Origin: Acidobacteriota bacterium
GTDB lineage: Bacteria > Acidobacteriota > Terriglobia > Acidiferrales > UBA7541
Assembly (NCBI GenBank): GCA_003167215.1
Contig: PMTV01000015.1
Location: forward strand, 49,467 to 113,466
Length of the DNA: 64,000 nucleotides
Direction of reading: 5' to 3'
The position numbers and the translations under genes were made by a program. How positions within the stretch are numbered: position 1 is the stretch's first letter; each line of letters starts with the position of its first letter. Under the pieces are notes generated by a model, which was not told the origin of the DNA, made no database searches, and was given only the letters and a program-made list of their open reading frames with translations. This document shows positions 35,737 to 44,265 of this stretch, piece after piece.

Positions 35737-36378
35737 TTACATGCGTTCGGCCAGGCACTCGCGCAATTGCTGGCGAGCGCGAGAGAACCTCGTTTTTACC
35801 GCCGACTGGGAAAGTTTCAGTGTCCTGGCGGCCTCTTTTGCTTGCCACTCCTGCAGTCCCAGGAGCCGAACCACGACCCGGGACGTATTTCCGAGCCTGT
35901 CGATGGCTTGGTGAAGAGCGCGGTGATCCTCACGCTTTGAATACAAGATTTCGGGATGATAAGCGTCCCCGGCGCTCAAGGTTTCCACCGGATTTAGTTC
36001 TTCGCCCGTATTGTTCTCATACGAGAGATAGTGGTCCTCTGAGCGGCGCTTACGAACTTTTATTAAGGCTTCATTCATGGCGATCCGCGTCAGCCAACTG
36101 GAAAAGCGAGACTGGCCGCGGAACTGATGTAGATGAGCGTAGGCATTCAATAAGCTCTGTTGCGAGGCGTCCTCGGCGTCTTCCCGGTTCCGAGTAATCT
36201 TTAGTGCGACGTGATAGGCCTTTCGAATATAGGGCTGGATTAAATCGGCAAAAGCATCGTCGTCTCCAGCTTGAGCGCGCTTCACTAGTTCCAGTTCCTC
36301 GACGCAATAAGACGGATCTGTCCCGGTCCCTCTAGGGAAAGGCTGCTTTTCTTTGGAAACTTTCCGATCGCAATCCAC
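35737..36378 (-). CDS. ECF-type RNA polymerase sigma factor
   Basis: 213 residues, GTG start with AGAGGGG upstream. Region 2 (about 30-105) has 'DAFADLIQPYIRKAYHVALK', 'REDAEDASQQSLLNAYAHL' and 'FSSWLTRIAMNEALIKVRKR'. Region 4 (about 150-208) has 'AIDRLGNTSRVVVRLLGLQE' and the helix-turn-helix 'EAARTLKLSQSAVKTRFSRA'. No anti-sigma factor gene is adjacent, which is unusual; the upstream gene on the other strand is a small membrane protein. Related factors in soil acidobacteria are numerous, and the regulon is unknown. Confidence 0.9.
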   Translation of the reverse strand: MDCDRKVSKEKQPFPRGTGTDPSYCVEELELVKRAQAGDDDAFADLIQPYIRKAYHVALKITRNREDAEDASQQSLLNAYAHLHQFRGQSRFSSWLTRIAMNEALIKVRKRRSEDHYLSYENNTGEELNPVETLSAGDAYHPEILYSKREDHRALHQAIDRLGNTSRVVVRLLGLQEWQAKEAARTLKLSQSAVKTRFSRARQQLRECLAERM

Positions 36379-36722
36379 TGGACCCCTCTTTGCCTGACGG
36401 CCGACGCTGAAGTGAATGAAATAAATGGAAAATAGCCTGCTTCACACAGGTCATTTGTACGCGGCCAAAATAGTCGAATCCCGGCGCTAGGTCTATCGGC
36501 GGCATCCTGTACCGTCAGCGGGTTATTCCTGTATCTGTCTGAAGATAGTTGCGAAGTTCGGAGTGCTGAGCACGGCATGGCGAAGATTGACGCGAAAGAC
36601 TACAGTAAGCCGTTTAGTACCCTTCCAGAAGTTCCCACATTATCTCCAGCGTTAACGGTATGTGCGACCAGGCTAACTTATGTTCCTATGGAATGGGTCA
36701 CTGAAGGAAAGCGGAGGGGACC
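36379..36722. other. 344-base divergent intergenic region
   Basis: No gene seen. It lies between the ECF sigma gene (-) and the small membrane protein gene (+). It contains a short perfect palindrome TTCC-TAT-GGAA (36683-36693) about 30 bases before the TTG start, and a strong GGAGGGG ribosome binding site at its right end. No promoter assigned with confidence. Confidence 0.3.
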
Positions 36723-36923
36723 TTGCAATCACATGTACTTAAGCTCGCGCTAGGCATCTTCGTATGTACCGGGGCTGTATTGAGCGCGGGCGGCGCGACT
36801 ACGGGCGCCATGGGCTTGGCCCCGAATCGAGTGGCGGATTCCCTGCCTTTCGCGGCCTTAATTGGAGTTATTGCTCTTGGCGCGGTTTTCGTTTTGCGGA
36901 AGATGATTCGAGATTTGTTCTAA
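36723..36923 (+). CDS. Small two-helix membrane protein
   Basis: 66 residues from a TTG start, chosen because GGAGGGG lies directly upstream and no ATG follows in frame near the N-terminus. Two hydrophobic segments: 'LKLALGIFVCTGAVLSAGGA' and 'LPFAALIGVIALGAVFVL', with a basic end (RKMIRDLF). No family known to me. Its stop lies 4 bases before the end of ligD on the other strand. Divergent from the ECF sigma gene, it could be an envelope target or partner, but nothing shows this. Confidence 0.55.
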   Translation: MQSHVLKLALGIFVCTGAVLSAGGATTGAMGLAPNRVADSLPFAALIGVIALGAVFVLRKMIRDLF

Positions 36924-36927
36924 TCCT

Positions 36928-39612
36928 TCAGGTTTGGCCTCGTTTCAGAGTCCCTTCAAGACGCCGAACGGCGGGTTCCAGTCGTTGTCTATTCTTCCAA
37001 AAGTCGGCCCAAAGGTCTCCGAGCTTGTCTATACGGCTGCGTATGGAGGAGAGGTTCCACGTCTCCGGAGCAATTTTTGCGGATAACTCGTCAAAGGTTA
37101 TAGGTGTGGAAACAGGAGCGTGCGGAAACGCCCGCACCGAATAAACGGACGCCAGGGATTGCCCTGAAGAATTTTGATGTGCATCGATATAGATGGAGCC
37201 CTTTGGGCGATTTCGTACCGTTCTATCCGAAGTGATCAGTCCCGGGTGATGTTGCGCGGTAAGCGAAGCGATGGTCTGAACGAACTGCCTGGCTTGCTCG
37301 TAGGTGTAAAGCCGTTCAACGGGAATAAAAATATGCAATCCGGTCGCGCCGGAAGTTTTTAGAAAAACTTTCATTCCAATCTCTTGTAACTTCGAGGCTA
37401 ACAGCTTTCCGAGTTTGGCCACCGCGGCAAAGGGAGTTCCTTCCGTGGGATCCAAATCAAAAAATATATAATCCGGGTGTTCGAGGTCGTCGCTGCGCGC
37501 GGACCATGGATTGTGGTCAATGCATCCGAGATTCGTGAGGTAGAGCAGACTCGCTCGATTGTTAGCCACAAAATATCGAATGGGCTTCGATTTGCTCTCG
37601 GACTCAATGGCCACCGTCTTAATCCACTCCGGGGCATCTTTGCCCGAGTCTTTTTGAAAGAACGCCTGGCCTTCGATTCCATTTGGGTAGCGCCGCAATA
37701 CCAGAGGTCTGTCCTTTAAAAACGGCAGAAGAAAAGGCGAGATATAGTTGTAATACGCCAGCACATTTCTCTTGGTGTATCCGTCGCCCGGGAAATAAAC
37801 CTTATTGAGATTAGTGAGTCGCAAGGACACAGCATCAACTTCAACATGGACTTCCGCCTGCGAACCGCGATCGAGTTCGTTCGCGATCGCTGCATCAGTT
37901 TTGAGAACGGTTAGAGAAGCCGCGGGATTCTTGCTCTTAGGTTCTGGGCGTTCGAGAGTCTTCTTACGGCTGGATATTGCCGGCTTGGTTTTCTTCTTTG
38001 CAGTGCTCGCTTCCACGGACCTCGTCTCCTTCTCGAAGGTGCAATCCTTCGGATCGTGGTCTTCTTGCAATCCCAGAAATGTGGGCTGGCGCAGGTGCCG
38101 CCCGTCAGTCCAACCTCCGTATTTCACGCGCGCAACAAGCTCGGGTTTCACCCAGTAAGCTTTCTCGCGCGTGACCGGCTTCGCGGCGAACGGGCACTTT
38201 TCTGTTTGTAGCGACTTGAGCTGCGAGGCAAACCGTTTTTGAAATTTGCCGGAAAACCCGCTTCCCGCTCCACAGATGAATTCGAGCTTTTTCCCATCAT
38301 AAAGACCCAAAAGAAGAGCGCCGAAATGTTGCCGGGTACCGCGTGGATCGGTCCACCCGCCCACGACTGCATCCAATTCGCGGACTAATTTGAATTTCAG
38401 CCAAGCCGTGGTGCGTCCTTCGGGATACGGACTGTGAATCTGTTTTCCTAAAATTCCTTCCAAATGCTTTTCGAGAGCCAGTTCGTACAATTCCTTTCCT
38501 TTTTCGATTTCATGATCGGAGTATCGGATGATTTCGTCGGTACGAAGAATTTGTCTCAGGAATGCCTTGCGTTCGAGCAGAGGCGCTGGCCGGAGGTCGT
38601 AACCGTCACAATAAAGAATATCGAAGACATAATAAACCACGGGGACTTGGTTCATGAGTTCGACGCTTGGATTGATGACGGAAAATCGCTGTTGCAAACG
38701 CTCGAAGTCGCTGCGGCCCTCGCGATCCAGGGCCACGATCTCACCATCCAGCCAGACGTCATGTCCGTGGGTGTGTGCCGCCAAGCCGGCTAGCTCCGGA
38801 TATTCGCCGGTGATGTCACGATGGGATCGCGACCACAATTGAACTTTACTCTGTTGCACGCGGGCCAGCGCGCGCCCGCCGTCCCATTTGATTTCGAAGA
38901 GCCACGCCGGATCCGAAAACGGGCGGTCGGACAGCGTCGCAAGGGCAGGTGGAATCCAGTCTGGCATCGCAGCCCGCCGCGCAGCTTTCGGAAAGTTCAC
39001 ATCGGTCTTTCTTTCTGGAGTGACTTTATTGAGATTGGTTGCCGGGCGATTTGAGATCCATTTCTTCTTCGGGCCTTTGCTCCTCGGAAGGACCGATCCC
39101 GTGTGGTCGTCAATCTTCCAAGCGTCACTGGAGGATGAATCGCGGTGTTTGATCATCAGCCATTCTAGTTTTCCCGCCTCGCGGCTGCGAATTCTTACCA
39201 GCACAAAACTTCCAGTCAGTTTTTTCCCGTGAAGGATAAACTTGAGCTCGCCACGGTCGAGTTGCTGTTGCGCCGGTAGGTTTCCTTCCACTTCAAAAGT
39301 GCCGTTGTCCCATACGATCACGTCGCCAGCGCCATAATTTCCCTGCGGTATCTCGCCTTGAAACTTCGCGTACTCCAGAGGGTGATCTTCGGTCTGAATA
39401 GCAAGCCGTTTATCCCCGGGATTCATCGACGGGCCTTTCGGAACGGCCCAGGATTTCATCACACCGTTTACCTCCAGGCGAAAATCGTAATGAAGGCGGC
39501 GAGCGTGGTGTTCTTGAACAACGAATGTAGACCCGTGCTGGGATGGTCGGCCTCCAGCCGGTTCGGGAGTGGCGTCAAACCGCCTCTTCCGCTTGTATTC
39601 TGTAAGCGCCAT
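36928..39612 (-). CDS. ligD: Multifunctional DNA ligase D (PE-ligase-polymerase)
   Basis: 894 residues with all three LigD domains in the Pseudomonas order. The 3'-phosphoesterase (about 25-165) has 'HHARRLHYDFRLE' and 'GEIPQGNYGAG'. The ATP-dependent ligase (about 220-520) has nucleophile Lys242 in EIKWDGGR and 'HLEGILGK'. The AEP-type polymerase/primase (about 595-890) has catalytic 'FFDLDP' (717-722). The domains are joined by a Lys/Ser/Pro linker (about 530-590). It performs end processing and sealing in bacterial NHEJ together with Ku, encoded divergently 145 bases away. There is no ribosome binding site and a TATAAT lies 6 bases before the ATG, so the mRNA may be leaderless. Confidence 0.96.
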   Translation of the reverse strand: MALTEYKRKRRFDATPEPAGGRPSQHGSTFVVQEHHARRLHYDFRLEVNGVMKSWAVPKGPSMNPGDKRLAIQTEDHPLEYAKFQGEIPQGNYGAGDVIVWDNGTFEVEGNLPAQQQLDRGELKFILHGKKLTGSFVLVRIRSREAGKLEWLMIKHRDSSSSDAWKIDDHTGSVLPRSKGPKKKWISNRPATNLNKVTPERKTDVNFPKAARRAAMPDWIPPALATLSDRPFSDPAWLFEIKWDGGRALARVQQSKVQLWSRSHRDITGEYPELAGLAAHTHGHDVWLDGEIVALDREGRSDFERLQQRFSVINPSVELMNQVPVVYYVFDILYCDGYDLRPAPLLERKAFLRQILRTDEIIRYSDHEIEKGKELYELALEKHLEGILGKQIHSPYPEGRTTAWLKFKLVRELDAVVGGWTDPRGTRQHFGALLLGLYDGKKLEFICGAGSGFSGKFQKRFASQLKSLQTEKCPFAAKPVTREKAYWVKPELVARVKYGGWTDGRHLRQPTFLGLQEDHDPKDCTFEKETRSVEASTAKKKTKPAISSRKKTLERPEPKSKNPAASLTVLKTDAAIANELDRGSQAEVHVEVDAVSLRLTNLNKVYFPGDGYTKRNVLAYYNYISPFLLPFLKDRPLVLRRYPNGIEGQAFFQKDSGKDAPEWIKTVAIESESKSKPIRYFVANNRASLLYLTNLGCIDHNPWSARSDDLEHPDYIFFDLDPTEGTPFAAVAKLGKLLASKLQEIGMKVFLKTSGATGLHIFIPVERLYTYEQARQFVQTIASLTAQHHPGLITSDRTVRNRPKGSIYIDAHQNSSGQSLASVYSVRAFPHAPVSTPITFDELSAKIAPETWNLSSIRSRIDKLGDLWADFWKNRQRLEPAVRRLEGTLKRGQT

Positions 39613-39618
39613 CGGCCG

Positions 39619-39624
39619 ATTATA
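39619..39624 (-). promoter_or_regulatory. -10 element of ligD, likely leaderless transcript
   Basis: TATAAT on the minus strand ends 6 bases before the A of the ligD ATG, so transcription would begin at or next to the start codon. The -35 is not obvious. Confidence 0.4.
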
Positions 39625-39757
39625 CGAGCGTAGCGCCGACGGGGAAGGACTGAAATCGCGGCTACATCATCTTTTCGTAACGGCTACAGGCTTGTCCCTA
39701 TGGGCTTTACGTCCCATTATCTGTATACGGGTAAATTACACTGGAGGCTCGAAACCG

Positions 39758-40600
39758 ATGGCATCGTCTGCTTGGAAGGGCTTCATTACCTTCGGATTGA
39801 TTTCCATTCCAGTCAAGCTGTATCCGGCTGCACGTAGCTCCCGAGTGGGTCTTCACCAACTTCACGCAGTGTGCAAGACGCGGCTTCGCCAGCCGCTATT
39901 TTGTCCAACGTGCAACCGCATTGTGGAACGCTCGGAAGTAGTGAAAGGGTACGAATACGAAGATGGAAAGTATGTGGTGATCGACCCGGAAGAAATCAAA
40001 AAGATAACTCCCGAATCCGCGCGGGCCATGGAAATTCTTGCATTCGTAAAAGAATCCGAGATCGATCCTCTGTTTTTCGATTCGTCTTACTTTCTGGTTC
40101 CCGAAGACCAAGGCAAAAAAGCTTACAAGTTGCTGCTGAAAACGATGGAAGACAAGGATCGCGTTGCCATTGCCAAGCTCACGATGCACCAGCGCGAGTA
40201 CACCGTCTTCCTGCGGCCATACGACCACGGCATCGCCCTTCACACCATGTACTTTGCCAACGAAATTCGCGAAGCGCCCGGATACGGCAAGACTGACAAC
40301 GTGAAGATCACGGCGCAAGAAATAAAGCTGGCCGACCAATTGGTCGATAATCTTTCCGAAGAGTTCCAGCTGAAGAAATATCACGATGAATTTGAGACGC
40401 GGCTTCGTGCTCTGATCGATGCTAAACAGAAAGGGCGCGACATAACTGCTACTCCTCGGCCAGAGCGGGCGCCTGTGATTGACATGATGACCGCGCTGAA
40501 GAAAAGTCTGGAAAGGACGGCGGGATCCCGTAGAAGCCCTCTGCAATCGATGAGAGACGGCGCGACGCACGAAAAAAGAGTCCGGCGCAAAGCGAGTTAG
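39758..40600 (+). CDS. ku: Ku protein (NHEJ end-binding)
   Basis: 280 residues from the ATG at 39758, preceded by GGAGG; this gives the standard start MASSAWKGFITFGLISIPVK. The Ku core spans about 10-200 ('VERSEVVKGYEYEDGKYVVI', 'DPLFFDSSYFLVPED', 'IREAPGY'). The C-terminal tail is basic (RTAGSRRSPLQSM...RRKAS), as in homodimeric bacterial Ku that binds DNA and recruits LigD. The upstream open frame to 39569 has no ribosome binding site and overlaps ligD antisense, so it was not used. Divergent from ligD; the pair forms a complete minimal NHEJ system. Confidence 0.95.
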   Translation: MASSAWKGFITFGLISIPVKLYPAARSSRVGLHQLHAVCKTRLRQPLFCPTCNRIVERSEVVKGYEYEDGKYVVIDPEEIKKITPESARAMEILAFVKESEIDPLFFDSSYFLVPEDQGKKAYKLLLKTMEDKDRVAIAKLTMHQREYTVFLRPYDHGIALHTMYFANEIREAPGYGKTDNVKITAQEIKLADQLVDNLSEEFQLKKYHDEFETRLRALIDAKQKGRDITATPRPERAPVIDMMTALKKSLERTAGSRRSPLQSMRDGATHEKRVRRKAS

Positions 40601-40682
40601 CTGGCGGATTTTCCTTATCCTCCCAGAACCGCGCAGGTCCCGTTCCAATTGCAGCTGCGTACAGAAACGCTCTCTTAATCAA

Positions 40683-41762
40683 ATGAATATTTTCAAAGCG
40701 ACCACAAGTTTTGAAGGCTGGCTTCGAACCAGGATCCCCGTGGTTGAGGCAGACCTTAAGCTAAAACATGAATTGATGGCCGAAGATGAGTTTCGGTTTT
40801 TCCGCGGAACTTTCTATCGCTGGACACAACTTTGGACCAAACGCTGCCGAGATTTAGCTTCTGCACCGTCTGTGTTGGCGGTGGGCGACCTTCATGTGAA
40901 TAGTTTCGGAACCTGGCGAGATAAAATTGGCCGCTTGGTTTGGGGAATTGACGATTTCGATGAAGCGTACCCCCTACCGTACACGAACGATCTGGTTCGG
41001 CTTGCGACCAGCGCACGATTGGCCTACTCGCTGGGCCATCTCAAAATTAAAACCAAGGACGCTTGTGACTCAATCCTGGAAGGTTACATCGGCTCACTAA
41101 AAGCCGGCGGCAGGCCACTGGTTCTGGAAGATAAGAACGCATGGTTCACTTCAATTGCGTTGAGCCGGCTGGATGATCCGCCTTCCTTTTGGCGCACACT
41201 AGAGAGCAATGCCCCGCTGCGACACGCTGAACCTGCTACACCCAAGAAAATGTGGAAGGAACTTTTCCCGGGGCACAATCTTCCGTATCGCGTGATCAAG
41301 CGCACTGCCGGCACTGGAAGCCTGGGCCATCCGCGCATGGTAGCGATCGCAGATTGGCAAGGCGGAAAAATCGCGTTAGAGGCGAAGCTTCTGGCGCCAT
41401 CCGCTTGCATCTGGGCCGATGGAGGCAATACGGGCGCTGTTCATTATCAACGGATCTTGCGGGACGCCGTGCGCTGCCGCGATCCGTATGTACGGGCAAG
41501 AGATAATTGGCGCATCAGCAGATTGGCTCCGGATTCTTCGCCAGTCGACATTGAGACTCTGCCCAAGAAAAGAGACGAGGATCGTATGTTAGATGCAATG
41601 GGCTGGGAAGCGGCGAACGTACATCTAGGATCGAAGAGAGCTGTCAGGTTCATTCAAAATGACCTGCGAAAGCGTCGCGGAAATTGGCTCAGGGCGGCGG
41701 CGAAGGACATGGCGCAAGTCGTGTCCAAAGACTGGAAGGAATGGCGGGCGCGGAAAACGTAG
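40683..41762 (+). CDS. DUF2252 family protein
   Basis: 359 residues. Typical DUF2252 features are 'FRFFRGTFYRWTQLW', 'VLAVGDLHVNSFGTWRD', 'WGIDDFDEAYPLPYTNDLVR' and 'RTAGTGSLGHPRMVAI'. The family has a kinase-like fold related to aminoglycoside phosphotransferases; the 'GDLHxxN' and 'DDFD' motifs match the catalytic loop and metal-binding segment of that fold, but no activity is established. It lies 82 bases after ku on the same strand. A link to DNA repair would be by position only. Confidence 0.87.
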   Translation: MNIFKATTSFEGWLRTRIPVVEADLKLKHELMAEDEFRFFRGTFYRWTQLWTKRCRDLASAPSVLAVGDLHVNSFGTWRDKIGRLVWGIDDFDEAYPLPYTNDLVRLATSARLAYSLGHLKIKTKDACDSILEGYIGSLKAGGRPLVLEDKNAWFTSIALSRLDDPPSFWRTLESNAPLRHAEPATPKKMWKELFPGHNLPYRVIKRTAGTGSLGHPRMVAIADWQGGKIALEAKLLAPSACIWADGGNTGAVHYQRILRDAVRCRDPYVRARDNWRISRLAPDSSPVDIETLPKKRDEDRMLDAMGWEAANVHLGSKRAVRFIQNDLRKRRGNWLRAAAKDMAQVVSKDWKEWRARKT

Positions 41763-41792
41763 TTTTAGCTTTTTGGATTATCAGTTTATTTT

Positions 41793-43664
41793 ATGGCGAA
41801 TAGAACAACCAGAGATTCGGCCAGCTTTCCTCCGGTCGTAACGGCTGTCGTATGCGTCGCTGCTCTTTATTTTGCCAAGTCCGTCCTGGTTCCCATTGCT
41901 CTAGCAGTTCTTTTGGCGTTCCTTCTGGCTCCGCTTGTCAATCTTTTGGAGAAAGCGCGCCTAGGAAGGACCGGGCCGGTAATCGTCGTCGTTCTGCTTA
42001 TAGCCGGACTTCTGACCGGCCTCGGTTGGCTCGTCTTCAATCAAGCAATTAGTCTGGCGACCCAGATTCCAAATTACAAAACAACAATCTCCAGGAAGAT
42101 TGAGTCTTTTCGCGGGGTAAGAGAAAACGGGATCGGTAAAGCGGAGGCTACCGTAAATGAATTAGGAAAGGAACTGTCGTCCACGATTCAGACACCTTCG
42201 CCGGACGATCAAACTGACGCAAATCAGCGGAGCAAACATCCACTGTTACCCGGCGGCAGCATCGCCCATCCTGTTCCGGTGGAAGTGGTTCAGCAGAACA
42301 GTCCCATTGCTTCGGTTCGGGGCCTGCTAGGGCCGTTTCTGGGTCCCATTGCCACATTGGGAATTGTTATGGTTTTCACCGCGTTTATTCTGCTACGCAG
42401 CGAAGATCTCCGCGACCGCCTCTTCACGCTGGCCGGCTTAAACAGATTTCATGTCACAACGCAGGCTTTCGACGAGGCAACCCAGCGAGTCGGCCGGTAT
42501 TTATTTTTTCAATTCCTGATGAATCTCGGCTACGGCACGTTGTTCGGAGCGGCGCTTTATTTCGTTGGAGTTCCTAATGCCTTCCTCTGGGGAGTGCTTT
42601 CGGCGCTTCTAAGATTCGTACCGTACTTGGGGACTATGGCGGGCGCGGCGATGCCGCTTTTGCTGTCGCTCGCCGTTTTCGATGGATGGACAAAGCCGCT
42701 TTTAGTCTTCGGGGCCTTCGTCGTCATTGAAATACTCACATCCTATGTCGTCGAACCTCTCGTGTATGCGGCGCAGACCGGCGTTTCATCCCTGGCCATT
42801 TTAGTTGCCGCAATTTTCTGGGCAGCTTTGTGGGGGCCGGTTGGCCTGCTGCTCTCTACGCCCTTGACGGTGTGCATCGTCGTGATTGGCCGTTATATTC
42901 CGCAGTGGGAATTCCTGACAGTCCTTTTGGGTGATCAACGCCTACTTGGAACGGAAGTACAGCTTTATCAAAGACTCCGTCGGATGGACGCAGAGGGAGC
43001 ACGACAGGTTATTGACGGCTTTCTTAAAGAAGGTTCGATTGAAATGCTGTACGAATCTGTTATTACGCCGGTACTGATCTTCATAGAGAAGGATCGAGCG
43101 GACGTGGGATTAGGTGAGGCGCGCGAGCAGTTTGTGTTTCAGACTTTGAAGGAAACTATCGAGGAGCTCGCGCTAAGACCCGAAGTTGAAAGAAAAACAC
43201 AGGAAATCGATACGGAAACGAACAGCGAGGCCCTTTCCACTGTTCCGGTAGCCAAGAATACCACGGTCATAGATTGCGCGATCACTTGCATGCCCGCGCG
43301 GGACGAAGGAGATGAAATCCTCGGAATGATGCTCGCTCACTTGGCGACTCGGGCGGGATACAACGCTCATGTTGTGGTGCCGGCATCGCCCGAAGATATG
43401 ATGGAAGAAGCTGCCGGACAACACTGCGAGTTGATCTACGTCTCAGCGTTGCCGCCTTATAGCGTTTACAACCTGCGCAGACTTTATAAAACACTCCGCA
43501 CACGGTTCCCGAAATCGAGAATTGGGATTGGTTTGTGGGGTTTCGCGGGCAACATTGAAGTGATGAGGACGCGTTTGGGACTCGTGGAGGCGGACACGAT
43601 CGTCAGCACTCTTTCCGAAGCGAGGAGCCAAGTTCCTTCCCTTACCGAGGCTGTTACTCAATAG
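41793..43664 (+). CDS. AI-2E/PerM-type permease fused to a cobalamin-binding-like module
   Basis: 623 residues, much longer than the usual 340-400. Residues 1-375 are the permease: helices at about 14-50 and 60-83, a periplasmic segment of about 100 residues, and the conserved block 'NAFLWGVLSALLRFVPYLG', 'EILTSYVVEPLVY' and 'WGPVGLLLSTPLTV'. Residues 385-465 resemble the helical B12_binding_2 cap ('DGFLKEGSIEMLYESVITPV'). Residues 490-615 form a Rossmann-like unit resembling the B12-binding domain. The cobalt-ligating His of DxHxxG is replaced (GDEILG), so cobalamin binding in the base-off/His-on way is unlikely. Starts 30 bases after the DUF2252 gene, suggesting one operon. Confidence 0.8.
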   Translation: MANRTTRDSASFPPVVTAVVCVAALYFAKSVLVPIALAVLLAFLLAPLVNLLEKARLGRTGPVIVVVLLIAGLLTGLGWLVFNQAISLATQIPNYKTTISRKIESFRGVRENGIGKAEATVNELGKELSSTIQTPSPDDQTDANQRSKHPLLPGGSIAHPVPVEVVQQNSPIASVRGLLGPFLGPIATLGIVMVFTAFILLRSEDLRDRLFTLAGLNRFHVTTQAFDEATQRVGRYLFFQFLMNLGYGTLFGAALYFVGVPNAFLWGVLSALLRFVPYLGTMAGAAMPLLLSLAVFDGWTKPLLVFGAFVVIEILTSYVVEPLVYAAQTGVSSLAILVAAIFWAALWGPVGLLLSTPLTVCIVVIGRYIPQWEFLTVLLGDQRLLGTEVQLYQRLRRMDAEGARQVIDGFLKEGSIEMLYESVITPVLIFIEKDRADVGLGEAREQFVFQTLKETIEELALRPEVERKTQEIDTETNSEALSTVPVAKNTTVIDCAITCMPARDEGDEILGMMLAHLATRAGYNAHVVVPASPEDMMEEAAGQHCELIYVSALPPYSVYNLRRLYKTLRTRFPKSRIGIGLWGFAGNIEVMRTRLGLVEADTIVSTLSEARSQVPSLTEAVTQ

Positions 43665-43763
43665 CTGATTTCCTCGAGAGCGTTTCCCTACAGAATCGAT
43701 ATTGACTGACTACAGCATTTGCCCGATAGACGGGGATATAAACATGCTAAATACTACGCACCC

Positions 43764-44231
43764 GTGTCGGACGCCAAGACCAACACTTCGGCTCTGTTCT
43801 GTGCCTCGTCCGATTCTTCGGGCGACAAGACTAGTCTTTCGGGGCATAAAAAAACCATTCGAATTCTGATTGCCGACGACCACGAAGCCGTCCGGCGAGG
43901 TTTACGCTCAGCCCTTGCGGCGGCTGGTTGGGAAGTCTGCGCCGACGTAGTGAACGGAAAAGATGCGGTGGAAAAAACGGCGGAGCTGAAACCTGATTTA
44001 ATCATCCTGGATATCAGCATGCCGGTAATGGGCGGTTTGGACGCGGCGCGCTTGATCCGCCGGGCAAATCCGAACGCCAAGATCGTTGTTTTCACCATGC
44101 ACGAATCGCAGCAAATAAAGGATGAAATCGCGCGCATCGGGATTCAGGCTCATGCGGTGAAATCGGCGCCGATGAAACAGCTATTGGAGACGATCAAGAG
44201 TGTGCTGGGTCCGGATGGACCGCTCAATTAA
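43764..44231 (+). CDS. Stand-alone receiver protein (NarL-type CheY-like)
   Basis: 155 residues if started at the GTG at 43764; a TTG at 43719 would add 15 residues. Neither has a good ribosome binding site. The receiver begins 'RILIADDHEAVRRG', with phospho-acceptor Asp in 'LIILDISMPVMGG' and Lys in 'AHAVKSAP', so it looks phosphorylatable. It ends 'GPDGPLN' with no output domain; the N-terminal 30 residues are Ser/Asp-rich and disordered. It follows the fusion permease by about 100 bases and converges on dnaE2. The receiver closely resembles that of the NarL-type regulator at 34850. Confidence 0.82.
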   Translation: MSDAKTNTSALFCASSDSSGDKTSLSGHKKTIRILIADDHEAVRRGLRSALAAAGWEVCADVVNGKDAVEKTAELKPDLIILDISMPVMGGLDAARLIRRANPNAKIVVFTMHESQQIKDEIARIGIQAHAVKSAPMKQLLETIKSVLGPDGPLN

Positions 44232-44234
44232 GAA

Positions 44235-44263
44235 AGGTTCTGAGATCAACCCTCAACGAACCT
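44235..44263 (-). terminator. Hairpin between convergent genes, probable dnaE2 terminator
   Basis: AGGTTC (44235-44240) pairs with GAACCT (44258-44263) and TGAG with CTCA inside it. On the minus strand the stem is followed by a T-rich run (TTCTTAATT). It lies directly between the stops of the receiver gene and dnaE2. Confidence 0.5.
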
Positions 44264-44265
44264 CG

